A stretch of 64,000 nucleotides of DNA from Streptomyces sp. AA1529 (GTDB lineage: Bacteria > Actinomycetota > Actinomycetes > Streptomycetales > Streptomycetaceae). A program made the translations under genes and the position numbers. The notes under the pieces were generated by a model. The model saw nothing but the letters and a program-made list of their open reading frames with translations, searched no databases and was not told the DNA's origin. Within the stretch, counting starts at the first letter, position 1; each line of letters opens with the position of its first letter. Below are positions 18,469-26,604 of this stretch, one piece after another. The stretch spans positions 154,184 through 218,183 of the forward strand of contig NZ_ALAP01000032.1 of assembly GCF_000280905.1 (NCBI RefSeq). The letters are read 5' to 3'.

Positions 18469-18546
18469 GCGCTGCTGGGCGCCCGGGTACAGTGCCAGCA
18501 GATCGTCCTTCACGCCCGCGGGCCGCACGGTGAGGCATCGAGACCG

Positions 18547-19392
18547 TTGTTGACCACCACCTCCACCAAGGTCGTCGAACCGGCCGAACTGCAGGAAGCG
18601 CTCGCCGTCCTGCGCCGGGAGCCGGTCAATAACGCGTTCGTCGCCGCCCGCGTGCAGACCGCCGGGCTCGACCCCTGGCGGCTGGGCGGCGAGATGTGGG
18701 GCTGGTACCGGGACGGCACCCTGGAGGCCCTCTGCTACAACGGCGCCAACCTGGTCCCGCTGTGCGCCGGACCCGAGGCCGTCCGCGCGTTCGCCGAGCG
18801 GGCGCGCCGCCAGGGCCGCCGCTGCTCGTCCATCGTCGGCCCCGCCGGCCCGACCGCCGCGCTGTGGTCCTGGCTGGAGCCGCACTGGGGGCCGGCCCGC
18901 GAGGTGCGGGCCAACCAGCCGCTGCTGGTCACCGACCGGGTACCGTCCGGCACTCCGCCCGACCCGCTGGTGCGCCGCGTCGCCAAGGACGAGATGGACC
19001 TGGTGCTGCCCGCCTGCGTGGCCATGTTCACCGAGGAGGTCGGCGTCTCCCCGCTCGCCGGCGACGGCGGACTCGTCTACCAGGCGCGGGTCGCCGAGCT
19101 CGTCGGCACCGGACGTTCCTTCGCCCGCATCGAGGACGGCCGGGTCGTCTTCAAGGCGGAGATCGGCGCCGTCACCCCCTACGCCTGCCAGATCCAGGGC
19201 GTCTGGGTGGCACCGGACCGGCGCGGCGAGGGCCTCTCGGAGACCGGCATGGCCGCCGTGGTCGAACACGCGCTGCGCGACGTCGCCCCGCTCGTGAGCC
19301 TGTACGTCAACGACTTCAACACGCCCGCCCGCGCCGCCTACCGCCGCGTCGGCTTCCGCGAGGTCGGCGCGTTCATGAGCGTCCTGTTCTGA
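18547..19392 (+). CDS. GNAT-family N-acetyltransferase (DUF4081-type N-terminus)
   Basis: This 281-aa protein has two parts: an N-terminal domain containing NNAFVAARV and WGWYRDG, of the type found before GNAT domains in actinobacteria, and a C-terminal GNAT domain. The acetyl-CoA loop is QIQGVWVAPDRRGEGLSE near residue 220, followed by LYVNDFNTPARAAYRRVGF. The start codon is TTG (18547 or the adjacent 18550), with GTGAGG about 10 nt upstream. The acceptor is unknown. It lies between ispG and a second acetyltransferase. Confidence 0.88.
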   Translation: MLTTTSTKVVEPAELQEALAVLRREPVNNAFVAARVQTAGLDPWRLGGEMWGWYRDGTLEALCYNGANLVPLCAGPEAVRAFAERARRQGRRCSSIVGPAGPTAALWSWLEPHWGPAREVRANQPLLVTDRVPSGTPPDPLVRRVAKDEMDLVLPACVAMFTEEVGVSPLAGDGGLVYQARVAELVGTGRSFARIEDGRVVFKAEIGAVTPYACQIQGVWVAPDRRGEGLSETGMAAVVEHALRDVAPLVSLYVNDFNTPARAAYRRVGFREVGAFMSVLF

Positions 19393-19464
19393 GCCCGCGC
19401 CCCGGTGGGGCCGCGCTGCGCGGCCTCTTCGCGCGGGACCTGCCGAGGAAGTAGCCTCCCGGCC

Positions 19465-20034
19465 ATGCCGCACACAGCCGGGAGATCGCTCCCGGACCCC
19501 CGGAGCGTGGTCACCGGCCCGCTCGACCTCGCCGTCCGCGTCGACGAGGCGCTGGCCGTCCAGGCCGTCGCCTTCGGACTGACCGACGACGAGATCGGCG
19601 TCCGCAGGCACATCGTGGTGCGGCACATGACCTCGCCGGGTGCGCGGGCGCTGGGCGCCGCCACCGAGGAAGGCCGGCTGGTCGGCTTCGTCTACGGCAT
19701 GCCGAACGACCGCTCCCAGTGGTGGTCGACGGTGGTGGAGCCCTATCTGGCCCGGCACGGCTGCCAGGACTGGCTGGACGACACCTTCGTGATCACGGAG
19801 CTGCATGTGCACCCCGCCTTCCAGCACCGCGGGATCGGGCGCGAGCTGATCACCCGGCTCACCGACGCGGCCACCGAACCGCGGTCCCTGCTGTCGGCCC
19901 TCGACCTCGACAGCCCGGCCCGCGCCCTCTACCGCAACCTGGGATACCGCGACCTGGCCCGCCGGGTGCAGTTCCCCAGCGCTCCGCAGCCGTACGCGGT
20001 GATGGGCGCGTGGCTGCCGCTGGCGCGGGACTGA
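19465..20034 (+). CDS. GNAT-family N-acetyltransferase
   Basis: This 189-aa single-domain GNAT carries the acetyl-CoA pyrophosphate-binding segment ELHVHPAFQHRGIGRELI near residue 115 and a C-terminal DLDSPARALYRNLGYRD. It is probably an acetyltransferase for a small molecule or amino group; the substrate is not deducible. A hairpin at 20044-20079 follows, then proS. It shares only the GNAT fold with the upstream protein, which is larger. Confidence 0.85.
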   Translation: MPHTAGRSLPDPRSVVTGPLDLAVRVDEALAVQAVAFGLTDDEIGVRRHIVVRHMTSPGARALGAATEEGRLVGFVYGMPNDRSQWWSTVVEPYLARHGCQDWLDDTFVITELHVHPAFQHRGIGRELITRLTDAATEPRSLLSALDLDSPARALYRNLGYRDLARRVQFPSAPQPYAVMGAWLPLARD

Positions 20035-20043
20035 GCGCGGCCG

Positions 20044-20079
20044 CCGGACCGGCATCTCGTTTCCGTGCTGCCGGTCCGG
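20044..20079 (+). terminator. Terminator before proS
   Basis: An 11-bp perfect inverted repeat (20044-20054 / 20069-20079) with a 14-nt loop follows the acetyltransferase stop by 9 bp. Confidence 0.5.
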
Positions 20080-20084
20080 GCCGA

Positions 20085-20090
20085 TAGGCT
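20085..20090 (+). promoter_or_regulatory. Possible proS -10 element
   Basis: TAGGCT, a common Streptomyces -10 form, lies 56 bp before the proS ATG and right after the preceding hairpin. No clear -35 is present at 17-18 bp. Confidence 0.35.
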
Positions 20091-20145
20091 CCGCACCGAC
20101 GTGTTCCGTCACTCATCGCGAGTACAGCCCCGAGCAGGAGTCCCC

Positions 20146-21855
20146 ATGGCAGCCCGTGTCCAGCGTTTGTCCAGGTCGATGCTGAAGACGCTGCGTGACG
20201 ACCCGGCCGACGCGGAGACACTCAGCCACAAGCTGCTGGTCCGCGCCGGGTTCGTACGCCGCACCGCAGCCGGGATCTGGACGTGGCTCCCGCTGGGCAA
20301 GCAGGTGCTGGAGAACGTCACCCGCGTCGTCCGCGAGGAGATGGACGCCATCGGCGGCCAGGAGGTGCTGCTCCCGGCGCTGCTGCCCAAGGAGCCCTAC
20401 GAGGTCTCCGGCCGCTACGAGGAGTACGGCGACCTGCTCTTCCGCCTCAAGGACCGGAAGGGGGGCGACTATCTGCTCGGCCCCACGCACGAGGAGATCT
20501 TCACCCAGGTCGTCAAGGACCAGTGCACCTCGTACAAGGACCTGCCGGTCACGGTCTACCAGATCCAGACCAAATACCGTGACGAGGCCCGCCCCCGCTC
20601 GGGCATCCTGCGCGGGCGCGAGTTCACCATGAAGGACTCCTACTCCTTCGACGTCTCCGACGAGGGCCTGGCCGAGTCCTACGCCGCGCACCGCGTCGCC
20701 TACCGGCGCATCTTCGAGCGCCTGGGCCTGGACTACCGCATCGTCTCGGCGGTCTCCGGGGCCATGGGCGGCTCCGCCTCGGAGGAGTTCCTGGCGCCCG
20801 CCGCGGCTGGCGAGGACACCTTCGTGCAGTGCCCGCAGTGCGGCTACGCGGCCAACACCGAGGCCGTCTCCGTCACGCTCCAGCCCGCCACGACCGAGGG
20901 CCACGACCCGGTCGAGAAGCTGGACACCCCCGACACGCCCACCATCGAGACGCTCGCCGGGCACCTGGGCGTGCCCGCCTCGGCGACGCTGAAGAACCTG
21001 CTGGTCAAGGTGGACGGCGAGATCACCGCGGTCGGCGTCCCCGGCGACCGCGAGGTGGACCTGGGCAAGCTCGGCGAGCAGCTCGCGCCCGCCACCGTCG
21101 AGCTGGTCACCGCGGAGGACTTCGAGGGCCGCCAGGACCTGGTCCGCGGCTACGTGGGACCGCAGGGCGGCATGGCAGGCAAGGCGTTCCGCTACCTCGC
21201 CGACCCGCGGATCGCGCCCGGCACCGCCTGGATCACGGGTGCCAACGAGGAGGGCAAGCACGCCCGCAACGTGGTCTGCGGACGGGACTTCGAGGTCGAC
21301 CAGTACCTCGACGTCGTCGTCGTCGAGCCGGGCGACCCCTGCCCGAACTGCGGAGCCGGCATCGAGCTGGACCGCGCCATCGAGATCGGCCACATCTTCC
21401 AGCTCGGCCGCAAGTACGCCGACGCGTTCGAGCTCGACGTACTCGGCCAGGACGGCAAGCCGGTCCGGGTGACGATGGGCTCCTACGGCATCGGCGTCTC
21501 GCGCGCCGTGGCCGCGCTGGCCGAGCAGCACGCCGACGAGCACGGCCTGTACTGGCCGCGCGAGGTGGCGCCCGCCGATGTGCATGTGGTCGCGGCGGGC
21601 AAGGCCCAGCAGACCGAGGCCGCGCTGGAGATCGCCGACCGGCTCGGCGCGGCGGGCGTGCGGGTGCTGGTGGACGACCGCACGAGCGTCTCCCCGGGGG
21701 TGAAGTTCACCGACGCGGAGCTGATCGGGGTGCCGACCATCCTGATCGCCGGGCGGGGCATCAAGGACGGCCGTGTCGAGCTCAAGGACCGGCGCACCGG
21801 CGAGCGCGAGGAGCTCCCCGTCGAGGAGGCTCTCGCGCGGCTCACCCGGGGCTGA
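20146..21855 (+). CDS. proS: Prolyl-tRNA synthetase, bacterial type with editing domain
   Basis: This 569-aa class II synthetase charges tRNA-Pro. Class II motifs are visible: motif 1 region [15 protein letters not shown], motif 2 [20 protein letters not shown], and motif 3 [11 protein letters not shown] YbaK-like editing insertion occupies about residues 235-390, containing [15 protein letters not shown]. The C-terminal anticodon-binding domain starts near residue 475. The length equals the usual bacterial form. GCAGGAG precedes ATG 20146. It converges on the kinase gene on the other strand, with a shared terminator at 21882-21914. Confidence 0.97.
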   Translation: MAARVQRLSRSMLKTLRDDPADAETLSHKLLVRAGFVRRTAAGIWTWLPLGKQVLENVTRVVREEMDAIGGQEVLLPALLPKEPYEVSGRYEEYGDLLFRLKDRKGGDYLLGPTHEEIFTQVVKDQCTSYKDLPVTVYQIQTKYRDEARPRSGILRGREFTMKDSYSFDVSDEGLAESYAAHRVAYRRIFERLGLDYRIVSAVSGAMGGSASEEFLAPAAAGEDTFVQCPQCGYAANTEAVSVTLQPATTEGHDPVEKLDTPDTPTIETLAGHLGVPASATLKNLLVKVDGEITAVGVPGDREVDLGKLGEQLAPATVELVTAEDFEGRQDLVRGYVGPQGGMAGKAFRYLADPRIAPGTAWITGANEEGKHARNVVCGRDFEVDQYLDVVVVEPGDPCPNCGAGIELDRAIEIGHIFQLGRKYADAFELDVLGQDGKPVRVTMGSYGIGVSRAVAALAEQHADEHGLYWPREVAPADVHVVAAGKAQQTEAALEIADRLGAAGVRVLVDDRTSVSPGVKFTDAELIGVPTILIAGRGIKDGRVELKDRRTGEREELPVEEALARLTRG

Positions 21856-21881
21856 CCTCGCTCCTCCGGCACTGACCGGTT

Positions 21882-21914
21882 CCGGCCCGGTGCGGGATCC
21901 CCGCACCGGGCCGG
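21882..21914. terminator. Bidirectional terminator proS / kinase
   Basis: A perfect 15-bp inverted repeat (21882-21896 / 21900-21914) lies between the convergent stops at 21855 and 21920. Confidence 0.75.
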
Positions 21915-21919
21915 CCGCG

Positions 21920-22873
21920 TCACAGCCAGGCCGCGAACTCCAGCAGCATCTCCGCGTCCGCGGTGCCGCCGCCCGCGTACTGCCGGCACGCGGACTCGAC
22001 CGCGCGGTAGAGCGTCCAGTGCCGCACCCGTTCGCGCGGGACGTCCAGCGAGTCGGCGAGCTTGTTGACCCGGCGCCGGGTGGCGGCCGGGGCCCCGCTG
22101 GAGGCCATCAGGTCGTGCAGCCGGTCCCGCACCAGCCGCGCCAGGTCGTAGGCCGGCTCCCCGACCAGGGGATCGGGTCCCACCGTCAGCCAGTGCGCCC
22201 GCTCGCCCGAACCGGCGGAGGCCAGCACGGCGCCCTGGCGGAAGTCCCCGTGCAGCATCACCTGCTCGCCCTCGGCGGGTTCGGCCAGCATCGCCGCGCG
22301 CGCCTCCAGCGCGGCGGCCACCAGCGGTTCCGCGTCCGGGGGCACCCAGGAGCGCATCTGCGCCGCCTCCAGCGCGGTGTGCTCGGCGACCGTCTCCAGG
22401 CCGTGCCCAGCGGCCGGCGGCACCCACAGCCGCCGCACCACCGAGACGGCCTCCAGCGTCGCCTTGGCCTCCGCCAGCGACCGCAGCGACACCTCGCAGC
22501 GCAGTCGCTCCAGCAGCAGGACGCCCTCCTCGGGCGCGGCCCGCAGCACCCGTACGGCACCGAGCCCGTGCCACGCGGTCAGCGCCGCGTACTCGCGCGC
22601 GGTCCGCACCGGCGCCGGCGCACCGTCCGGCGCCGGCAGCTTGAGGGCCGCCGGGGTGCCGTCGGCCTGCCGCACCAGCACCACCACGCTGCTGCGCCCG
22701 CCCGGAGTCACCACCCGTTCGGCCTCCAGCTCCCACTCCCGGAGCCACCGCTCCAGCAGCGCGGGCAGCTCCCGCAGCCAGTTCTGCGCCGCGGCAGCCG
22801 CCGGCGCGCCCTGTTGGGCGGCCAGCGCGCGCGACAGCCGCTGCGGGGGTTCGAGGGGCAGCACGGAAGCCAT
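21920..22873 (-). CDS. Aminoglycoside/hydroxyurea phosphotransferase-like kinase
   Basis: This 317-aa protein resembles the streptomycin 6-kinase / hydroxyurea phosphotransferase group. Visible are a small N-lobe with the ATP lysine in PAALKLPAP, the catalytic-loop HGDFRQGAVL, and a DP-containing metal segment VGPDPLVGEPAYDLARL characteristic of that group. The usual Asn of HGDxxxxN is replaced (Gly/Ala), and the DFG-like aspartate is preceded by Gly-Pro, so activity may be altered. ATG 22873 places the N-terminus at the normal point. Such kinases in Streptomyces may detoxify self-made or environmental compounds, or act on unrelated metabolites; no antibiotic cluster is adjacent. Confidence 0.78.
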   Translation of the reverse strand: MASVLPLEPPQRLSRALAAQQGAPAAAAAQNWLRELPALLERWLREWELEAERVVTPGGRSSVVVLVRQADGTPAALKLPAPDGAPAPVRTAREYAALTAWHGLGAVRVLRAAPEEGVLLLERLRCEVSLRSLAEAKATLEAVSVVRRLWVPPAAGHGLETVAEHTALEAAQMRSWVPPDAEPLVAAALEARAAMLAEPAEGEQVMLHGDFRQGAVLASAGSGERAHWLTVGPDPLVGEPAYDLARLVRDRLHDLMASSGAPAATRRRVNKLADSLDVPRERVRHWTLYRAVESACRQYAGGGTADAEMLLEFAAWL

Positions 22874-22946
22874 TCCGGACGGGCCTTTCGTCAGGACTCT
22901 CGGGAGCATTCTCGGGGAGCGCGCACGGGCCGCGTGCACGGCCGGA

Positions 22947-23426
22947 TCACAGCGCGCCGGGCACGGCGGAGCGGTCCGGCGCCCCCGAGGGGGAGGCCGG
23001 TGAGTCCCCGGCGCCCAGTTCGGTCAGGCCCGGGAAGGCCACCCCGCCGCCCTTCCAGCGGACCGAGCGGACCGCGGCCTCGCGCAGTGCGTCGGCGGCC
23101 GTGCGCCGCCGTGCCCCCTCGCTTGCCCGCACCAGGTCCGCGTACACCCCGGCGACCCGGTCCTCCAACTGGGCGGCGAGCCGCACGGCCGCCGCGCTGT
23201 CGGGGACGGCGAAGGGCAGCGCGTAGGCGGCGGCGGCCGGTTCCGGATCGCCGCCCAGGGCGCGGACGGTGCGGCGCAGCGCGTCCCGGCGCGCCCGGTG
23301 CGCCTCGTAGCACTCCCGGGCCTCGCCCTCGCGGTCCTCGTCGATCCGGCCGCCGACGACCCCGTAGCCGTAGACGGCGGCGTGTTCGGCGCGCAACGCC
23401 GCCTGCGCTGCGGTCAGTTCCGTCAT
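22947..23426 (-). CDS. DUF4439 ferritin-like domain protein
   Basis: This 159-aa mostly helical protein begins TELTAAQAALRAEHAAVYGYG, the signature of the actinobacterial DUF4439 ferritin-like family. Conserved Glu/His residues (EHAAVYGYG; ECYEAHRARRD) could form a di-metal site as in ferritins and rubrerythrins. Its start overlaps the stop of the upstream lipoprotein gene by 4 nt, so the two are coupled and probably work together. No function is established to my knowledge. Confidence 0.82.
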   Translation of the reverse strand: MTELTAAQAALRAEHAAVYGYGVVGGRIDEDREGEARECYEAHRARRDALRRTVRALGGDPEPAAAAYALPFAVPDSAAAVRLAAQLEDRVAGVYADLVRASEGARRRTAADALREAAVRSVRWKGGGVAFPGLTELGAGDSPASPSGAPDRSAVPGAL

Positions 23427-24151
23427 CCTTCGGCCGCCCCTTCCCGGCGCGGCCCGGCCTCGTCCGCCATGCCGTCGTCCGCGCTCCCGCCGTCGTCCGC
23501 CGTGCTCTTCCCGTCGTCGCCGCTGCCGGCGTCCTTGCCCCGCTGGTCGAGGAGGTATCCGTGCGCCGAGCCGCAGGCGGCCACCGAGGCGAGCAGCCGG
23601 GCCAGCTCGGGTGGTGCGCCGTCCAGCGCCCTGGTGCGGGTGTCGGCCAGCTCCCGCTCCGCCCTGGCCAGCGCCGCGAGCGCTGCTGTGGGGCTCTTCG
23701 GCACGGAGGCGGTGTCCGGGCTGGGCGGGCGTTCGGAGGTGCTCTCCCGCCCGCCGGGCTGTGCCGAGCGGTCGGTGCCGGGCGCGTCGGAGGGGCGGCG
23801 CGTGCCGCGCCCGCCGGGGGAGGGGGACCGGGTGCCGGACTCCCCGCCGCGCAGTACCCGCACATGGCGGACGATCTCCTCGCGCAGCGGGCGCAGCGGG
23901 GCGGCCAGTGCCGGGTGCACCTCTGCCGTGCCGTCGTAGCGGGCCAGCAGGTGTTCGCTGTCGCGTGCCGCGCCGCTGCGCAGCCGCCGCGCAGCCTCGG
24001 CACCCGCGCCGTCGGCGTCCTGCGCGGCCTCCCCGCCCGTGCAGGCCGCGAGGAGCGGCACTCCGAACGCCGTTCCGGTGGCGCCCAGCACGCCGGCCAG
24101 CAGCGCTCTGCGGCGCGGCCGCGCCGCCGTCGGTGACGGCATCAGCGACAT
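23423..24151 (-). CDS. Lipoprotein with twin-arginine-type signal
   Basis: This 242-aa predicted lipoprotein has an N-terminal RPRRRALLAG (twin-arginine-like), a hydrophobic core, then a lipobox LLAAC with Cys37 as the lipidation site. The mature part has two helical stretches (about 50-95 and 150-205) separated and followed by disordered Ser/Pro/Gly/Asp-rich segments. The ATG of the ferritin-like protein gene overlaps its stop. A Tat-type signal would suit a protein folded, perhaps with metal, before export. ATG 24151 is chosen; ATG 24157 and 24142 are alternatives. Confidence 0.75.
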   Translation of the reverse strand: MSLMPSPTAARPRRRALLAGVLGATGTAFGVPLLAACTGGEAAQDADGAGAEAARRLRSGAARDSEHLLARYDGTAEVHPALAAPLRPLREEIVRHVRVLRGGESGTRSPSPGGRGTRRPSDAPGTDRSAQPGGRESTSERPPSPDTASVPKSPTAALAALARAERELADTRTRALDGAPPELARLLASVAACGSAHGYLLDQRGKDAGSGDDGKSTADDGGSADDGMADEAGPRREGAAEG

Positions 24152-24464
24152 GTGCACTCCCTGGATGTGGGCGAACGGACGGCCAGACGGACTGCGGCCT
24201 CGCCCGGGCCCGTGACCGCGGTGGGGCGCCGGTCACGCCCCGCGAGGGTACCCGGGGTCCTTCCCGCGGCTGTCCGCGGCCACCCCTGCCGGGCCGGGGC
24301 TGTACCCGGACGCCGCACACGGCGGCGGGACGGTGCGGCCGCGCACAGCCGAGCGTTGTGGCACCGGGTCGGCGCAGCGCGCCACAGGCGATAGGCTTGG
24401 GCGGCGACACGCCCTTGTCACAAGGCCCCCCTACAACAGCACACGCGGCCGAGGAGTCACCCGG
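24152..24464. other. Divergent region lipoprotein / rimP operon
   Basis: These 313 bp separate the leftward lipoprotein pair from the rightward rimP-nusA block. A TAGGCT at 24392-24397 is a candidate -10 for rimP, and an imperfect TGTGGC...GCCACA dyad lies just upstream (about 24358-24387). No gene is evident. Confidence 0.4.
24413..24425 (+). promoter_or_regulatory. 13-bp palindrome in rimP 5' region
   Basis: CCTTGT-C-ACAAGG is a perfect dyad about 16 bp downstream of the candidate -10 TAGGCT, so it would fall at the start of the rimP operon transcript. It could be an operator; no regulator is known. Confidence 0.3.
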
Positions 24465-25022
24465 ATGAGCACCACCCAGAGCGAGAGGCTGCGCGGACTG
24501 CTGGAACCGCTTGTCAGCAAGAGGGGGTTGGATCTCGAGGAGATCGATGTGACCCCGGCCGGAAAGCGGCGCGTCCTGCGTGTCGTGGTGGACGCTGACG
24601 ACGGGGTCCAGCTGGACACCTGCGCGGAACTGAGCCGCGCCTGCTCCGAAGTGCTCGACGAGAGCGACGCGATGGGCGGCGCCCCGTATGTGCTGGAGGT
24701 CACCTCTCCCGGGGCCGACCGGCCGCTGAGCGAGCTGCGGCACTACCGCCGCGCCGTCGGGCGGCTGATCAAGGCGCAGCTCACCGAGGCCGCCGGCGGA
24801 GGGGAGCTGACCGCCCGCCTCACCGCTGTCGACGACGAGGGCCTCGACCTGGAGGTGCCCGGGGTCAAGGGGCGCAAGCCCACCGCCCGCAGGCTCGCCT
24901 TCGAGGAGATCGCCAAGGCGCGGGTCGAGATCGAGTTCAACCCCAAGGCCGCGCAGCAGCGGCGCATGTCCGCGGACGGCGACGCCGAAGCCGCCGGGAA
25001 CGAGAACGAGGAGGAGGCGTAG
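24465..25022 (+). CDS. rimP: Ribosome maturation factor RimP
   Basis: This 185-aa factor aids assembly of the 30S subunit. It has the N-terminal alpha/beta domain ([19 protein letters not shown], then [14 protein letters not shown]) and the C-terminal SH3-like domain around residues 95-160. The tail is acidic. It is first in the conserved rimP-nusA-ylxR-infB block, with only 2 bp to nusA. Confidence 0.96.
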   Translation: MSTTQSERLRGLLEPLVSKRGLDLEEIDVTPAGKRRVLRVVVDADDGVQLDTCAELSRACSEVLDESDAMGGAPYVLEVTSPGADRPLSELRHYRRAVGRLIKAQLTEAAGGGELTARLTAVDDEGLDLEVPGVKGRKPTARRLAFEEIAKARVEIEFNPKAAQQRRMSADGDAEAAGNENEEEA

Positions 25023-25024
25023 CC

Positions 25025-26047
25025 GTGGACATCGACATGAGTGCCCTGCGCGGGCTGGTCCGGGAGAAGGAGATCTCGCTGGACCTGCTGGTCGAGGCGA
25101 TCGAGTCGGCCCTCCTCATCGCGTACCACCGCACGGAGGGCAGCAGGCGCGACGCGCGCGTCGAGCTGAACCGCAAGACGGGCCACGTCACGGTGTGGGC
25201 CAAGGAGAGTGCCGAGGAGCTCGAAGAGGGCGCGGAGCCGCGGGAGTTCGACGACACCCCCACCGGATTCGGCCGGATCGCCGCGACGACGGCCAAGCAG
25301 GTCATCCTGCAGCGGCTGCGGGACGCCGAGGAGGAGGTCACCTTCGGCGAGTACGCGGGCCGCGAGGGCGATGTCGTGGCGGGCGTCGTCCAGCAGGGCA
25401 AGGACCCCAAGAGCGTGCTGGTGGACATCGGCAAGCTGGAGGCCATCCTGCCGCCGCAGGAGCAGGTGCCCGGCGAGGAGTACGGGCACGGCACCCGGCT
25501 GCGGACCTATGTGGTCCGGGTGGTCAAGGGTGTGCGCGGTCCTTCGGTGACGCTGTCGCGCACCCATCCCAATCTGGTCAAGAAGCTCTTCGAGCTGGAG
25601 GTCCCGGAGATCGCGGACGGCTCGGTGGAGATCTCGGCCATCGCCCGCGAGGCGGGCCACCGCACCAAGATCGCCGTACGGTCGGCCCGCTCGGGGCTCA
25701 ACGCCAAGGGCGCCTGCATCGGTCCGATGGGTGGCCGGGTGCGCAACGTGATGGCGGAGCTGCACGGCGAGAAGATCGACATCGTGGACTGGTCCGAGGA
25801 CCCGGCCGAACTGGTCGCCAACGCCCTTTCCCCGGCGCGGGTGAGCAAGGTCGAGATCCTCGACCTCGCGGCGCGGTCCGCCCGCGTCACGGTGCCCGAC
25901 TACCAGCTCTCGCTGGCGATCGGCAAGGAAGGGCAGAACGCCCGGCTCGCCGCGCGCCTCACGGGCTGGCGCATCGACATCCGCCCGGACACCGCCGACG
26001 CGGCGGAGGGCGAACCGGCTCCGGAGCGTCCGGCCGGACACGGCTGA
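25025..26047 (+). CDS. nusA: Transcription termination/antitermination factor NusA
   Basis: This 340-aa RNA-polymerase-associated factor controls pausing, termination and rRNA antitermination. It has the N-terminal NTD ([18 protein letters not shown]), an S1 domain (about 110-185), and KH domains ([33 protein letters not shown]). It lacks the C-terminal acidic repeats of the E. coli protein, as is normal in actinobacteria. The start is GTG 25025, immediately after rimP. Confidence 0.97.
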   Translation: MDIDMSALRGLVREKEISLDLLVEAIESALLIAYHRTEGSRRDARVELNRKTGHVTVWAKESAEELEEGAEPREFDDTPTGFGRIAATTAKQVILQRLRDAEEEVTFGEYAGREGDVVAGVVQQGKDPKSVLVDIGKLEAILPPQEQVPGEEYGHGTRLRTYVVRVVKGVRGPSVTLSRTHPNLVKKLFELEVPEIADGSVEISAIAREAGHRTKIAVRSARSGLNAKGACIGPMGGRVRNVMAELHGEKIDIVDWSEDPAELVANALSPARVSKVEILDLAARSARVTVPDYQLSLAIGKEGQNARLAARLTGWRIDIRPDTADAAEGEPAPERPAGHG

Positions 26048-26164
26048 ACCACGACGGGACCGGTCACCCCGCGCGGTCGGGTGTGTACGACGCGGATGGC
26101 CGACGAGTAACGGCGCCCTTACCCCCCAACGGGATTCGGGGCTTCGGGGAGGTAGACTTAAGCA

Positions 26165-26452
26165 GTGTCTGGCCGGACGCGTGGTCGGGCGTGCCCTCAG
26201 CGGACCTGTGTCGGCTGCCGGGAGCGCACCGACAAGCAAGGTCTGCTGCGGCTGGTGCTGATCGGGGGAAGCCTGATCCCCGATCTTCGCGGTAGGCTGC
26301 CCGGTCGGGGTGCGTATGTGCACTCTGTGCCGTCCTGCCTCGAGCAGGCGGTCCGGCGCCGGGCATTCAACCGGGCCTTCCGGGGTCCGGGTCCGTTCGA
26401 CCTCGCAGAGCTGCGGGAGCACGTGGAGCGGAACGCACAGCACGCACCGTAG
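26165..26452 (+). CDS. YlxR-family RNA-binding protein
   Basis: This 95-aa protein carries the YlxR signature CPQRTCVGCRERTDKQGLLR with its conserved Cys residues and GRGAYVH, a family implicated in RNA or nucleoid binding next to nusA and infB. The start is GTG 26165. TAGACT lies 6 bp before it, which would fit a leaderless internal promoter, while GGGGAGG 12 nt upstream could be a weak ribosome binding site. Confidence 0.92.
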   Translation: MSGRTRGRACPQRTCVGCRERTDKQGLLRLVLIGGSLIPDLRGRLPGRGAYVHSVPSCLEQAVRRRAFNRAFRGPGPFDLAELREHVERNAQHAP

Positions 26453-26604
26453 GAGCCCGTACGGAACCTCCGTACCGGGAGAGGTACCTCGCGAGTGGGA
26501 AGTAGGTCGAGATTGCGATGAGCACTCGATGAGTACGCGATGAGTACGCCCATGCATCAGTAGCGAAGGTCCGGCGGACGACCCCCCGGGCCGTAAGGAG
26601 CGAA

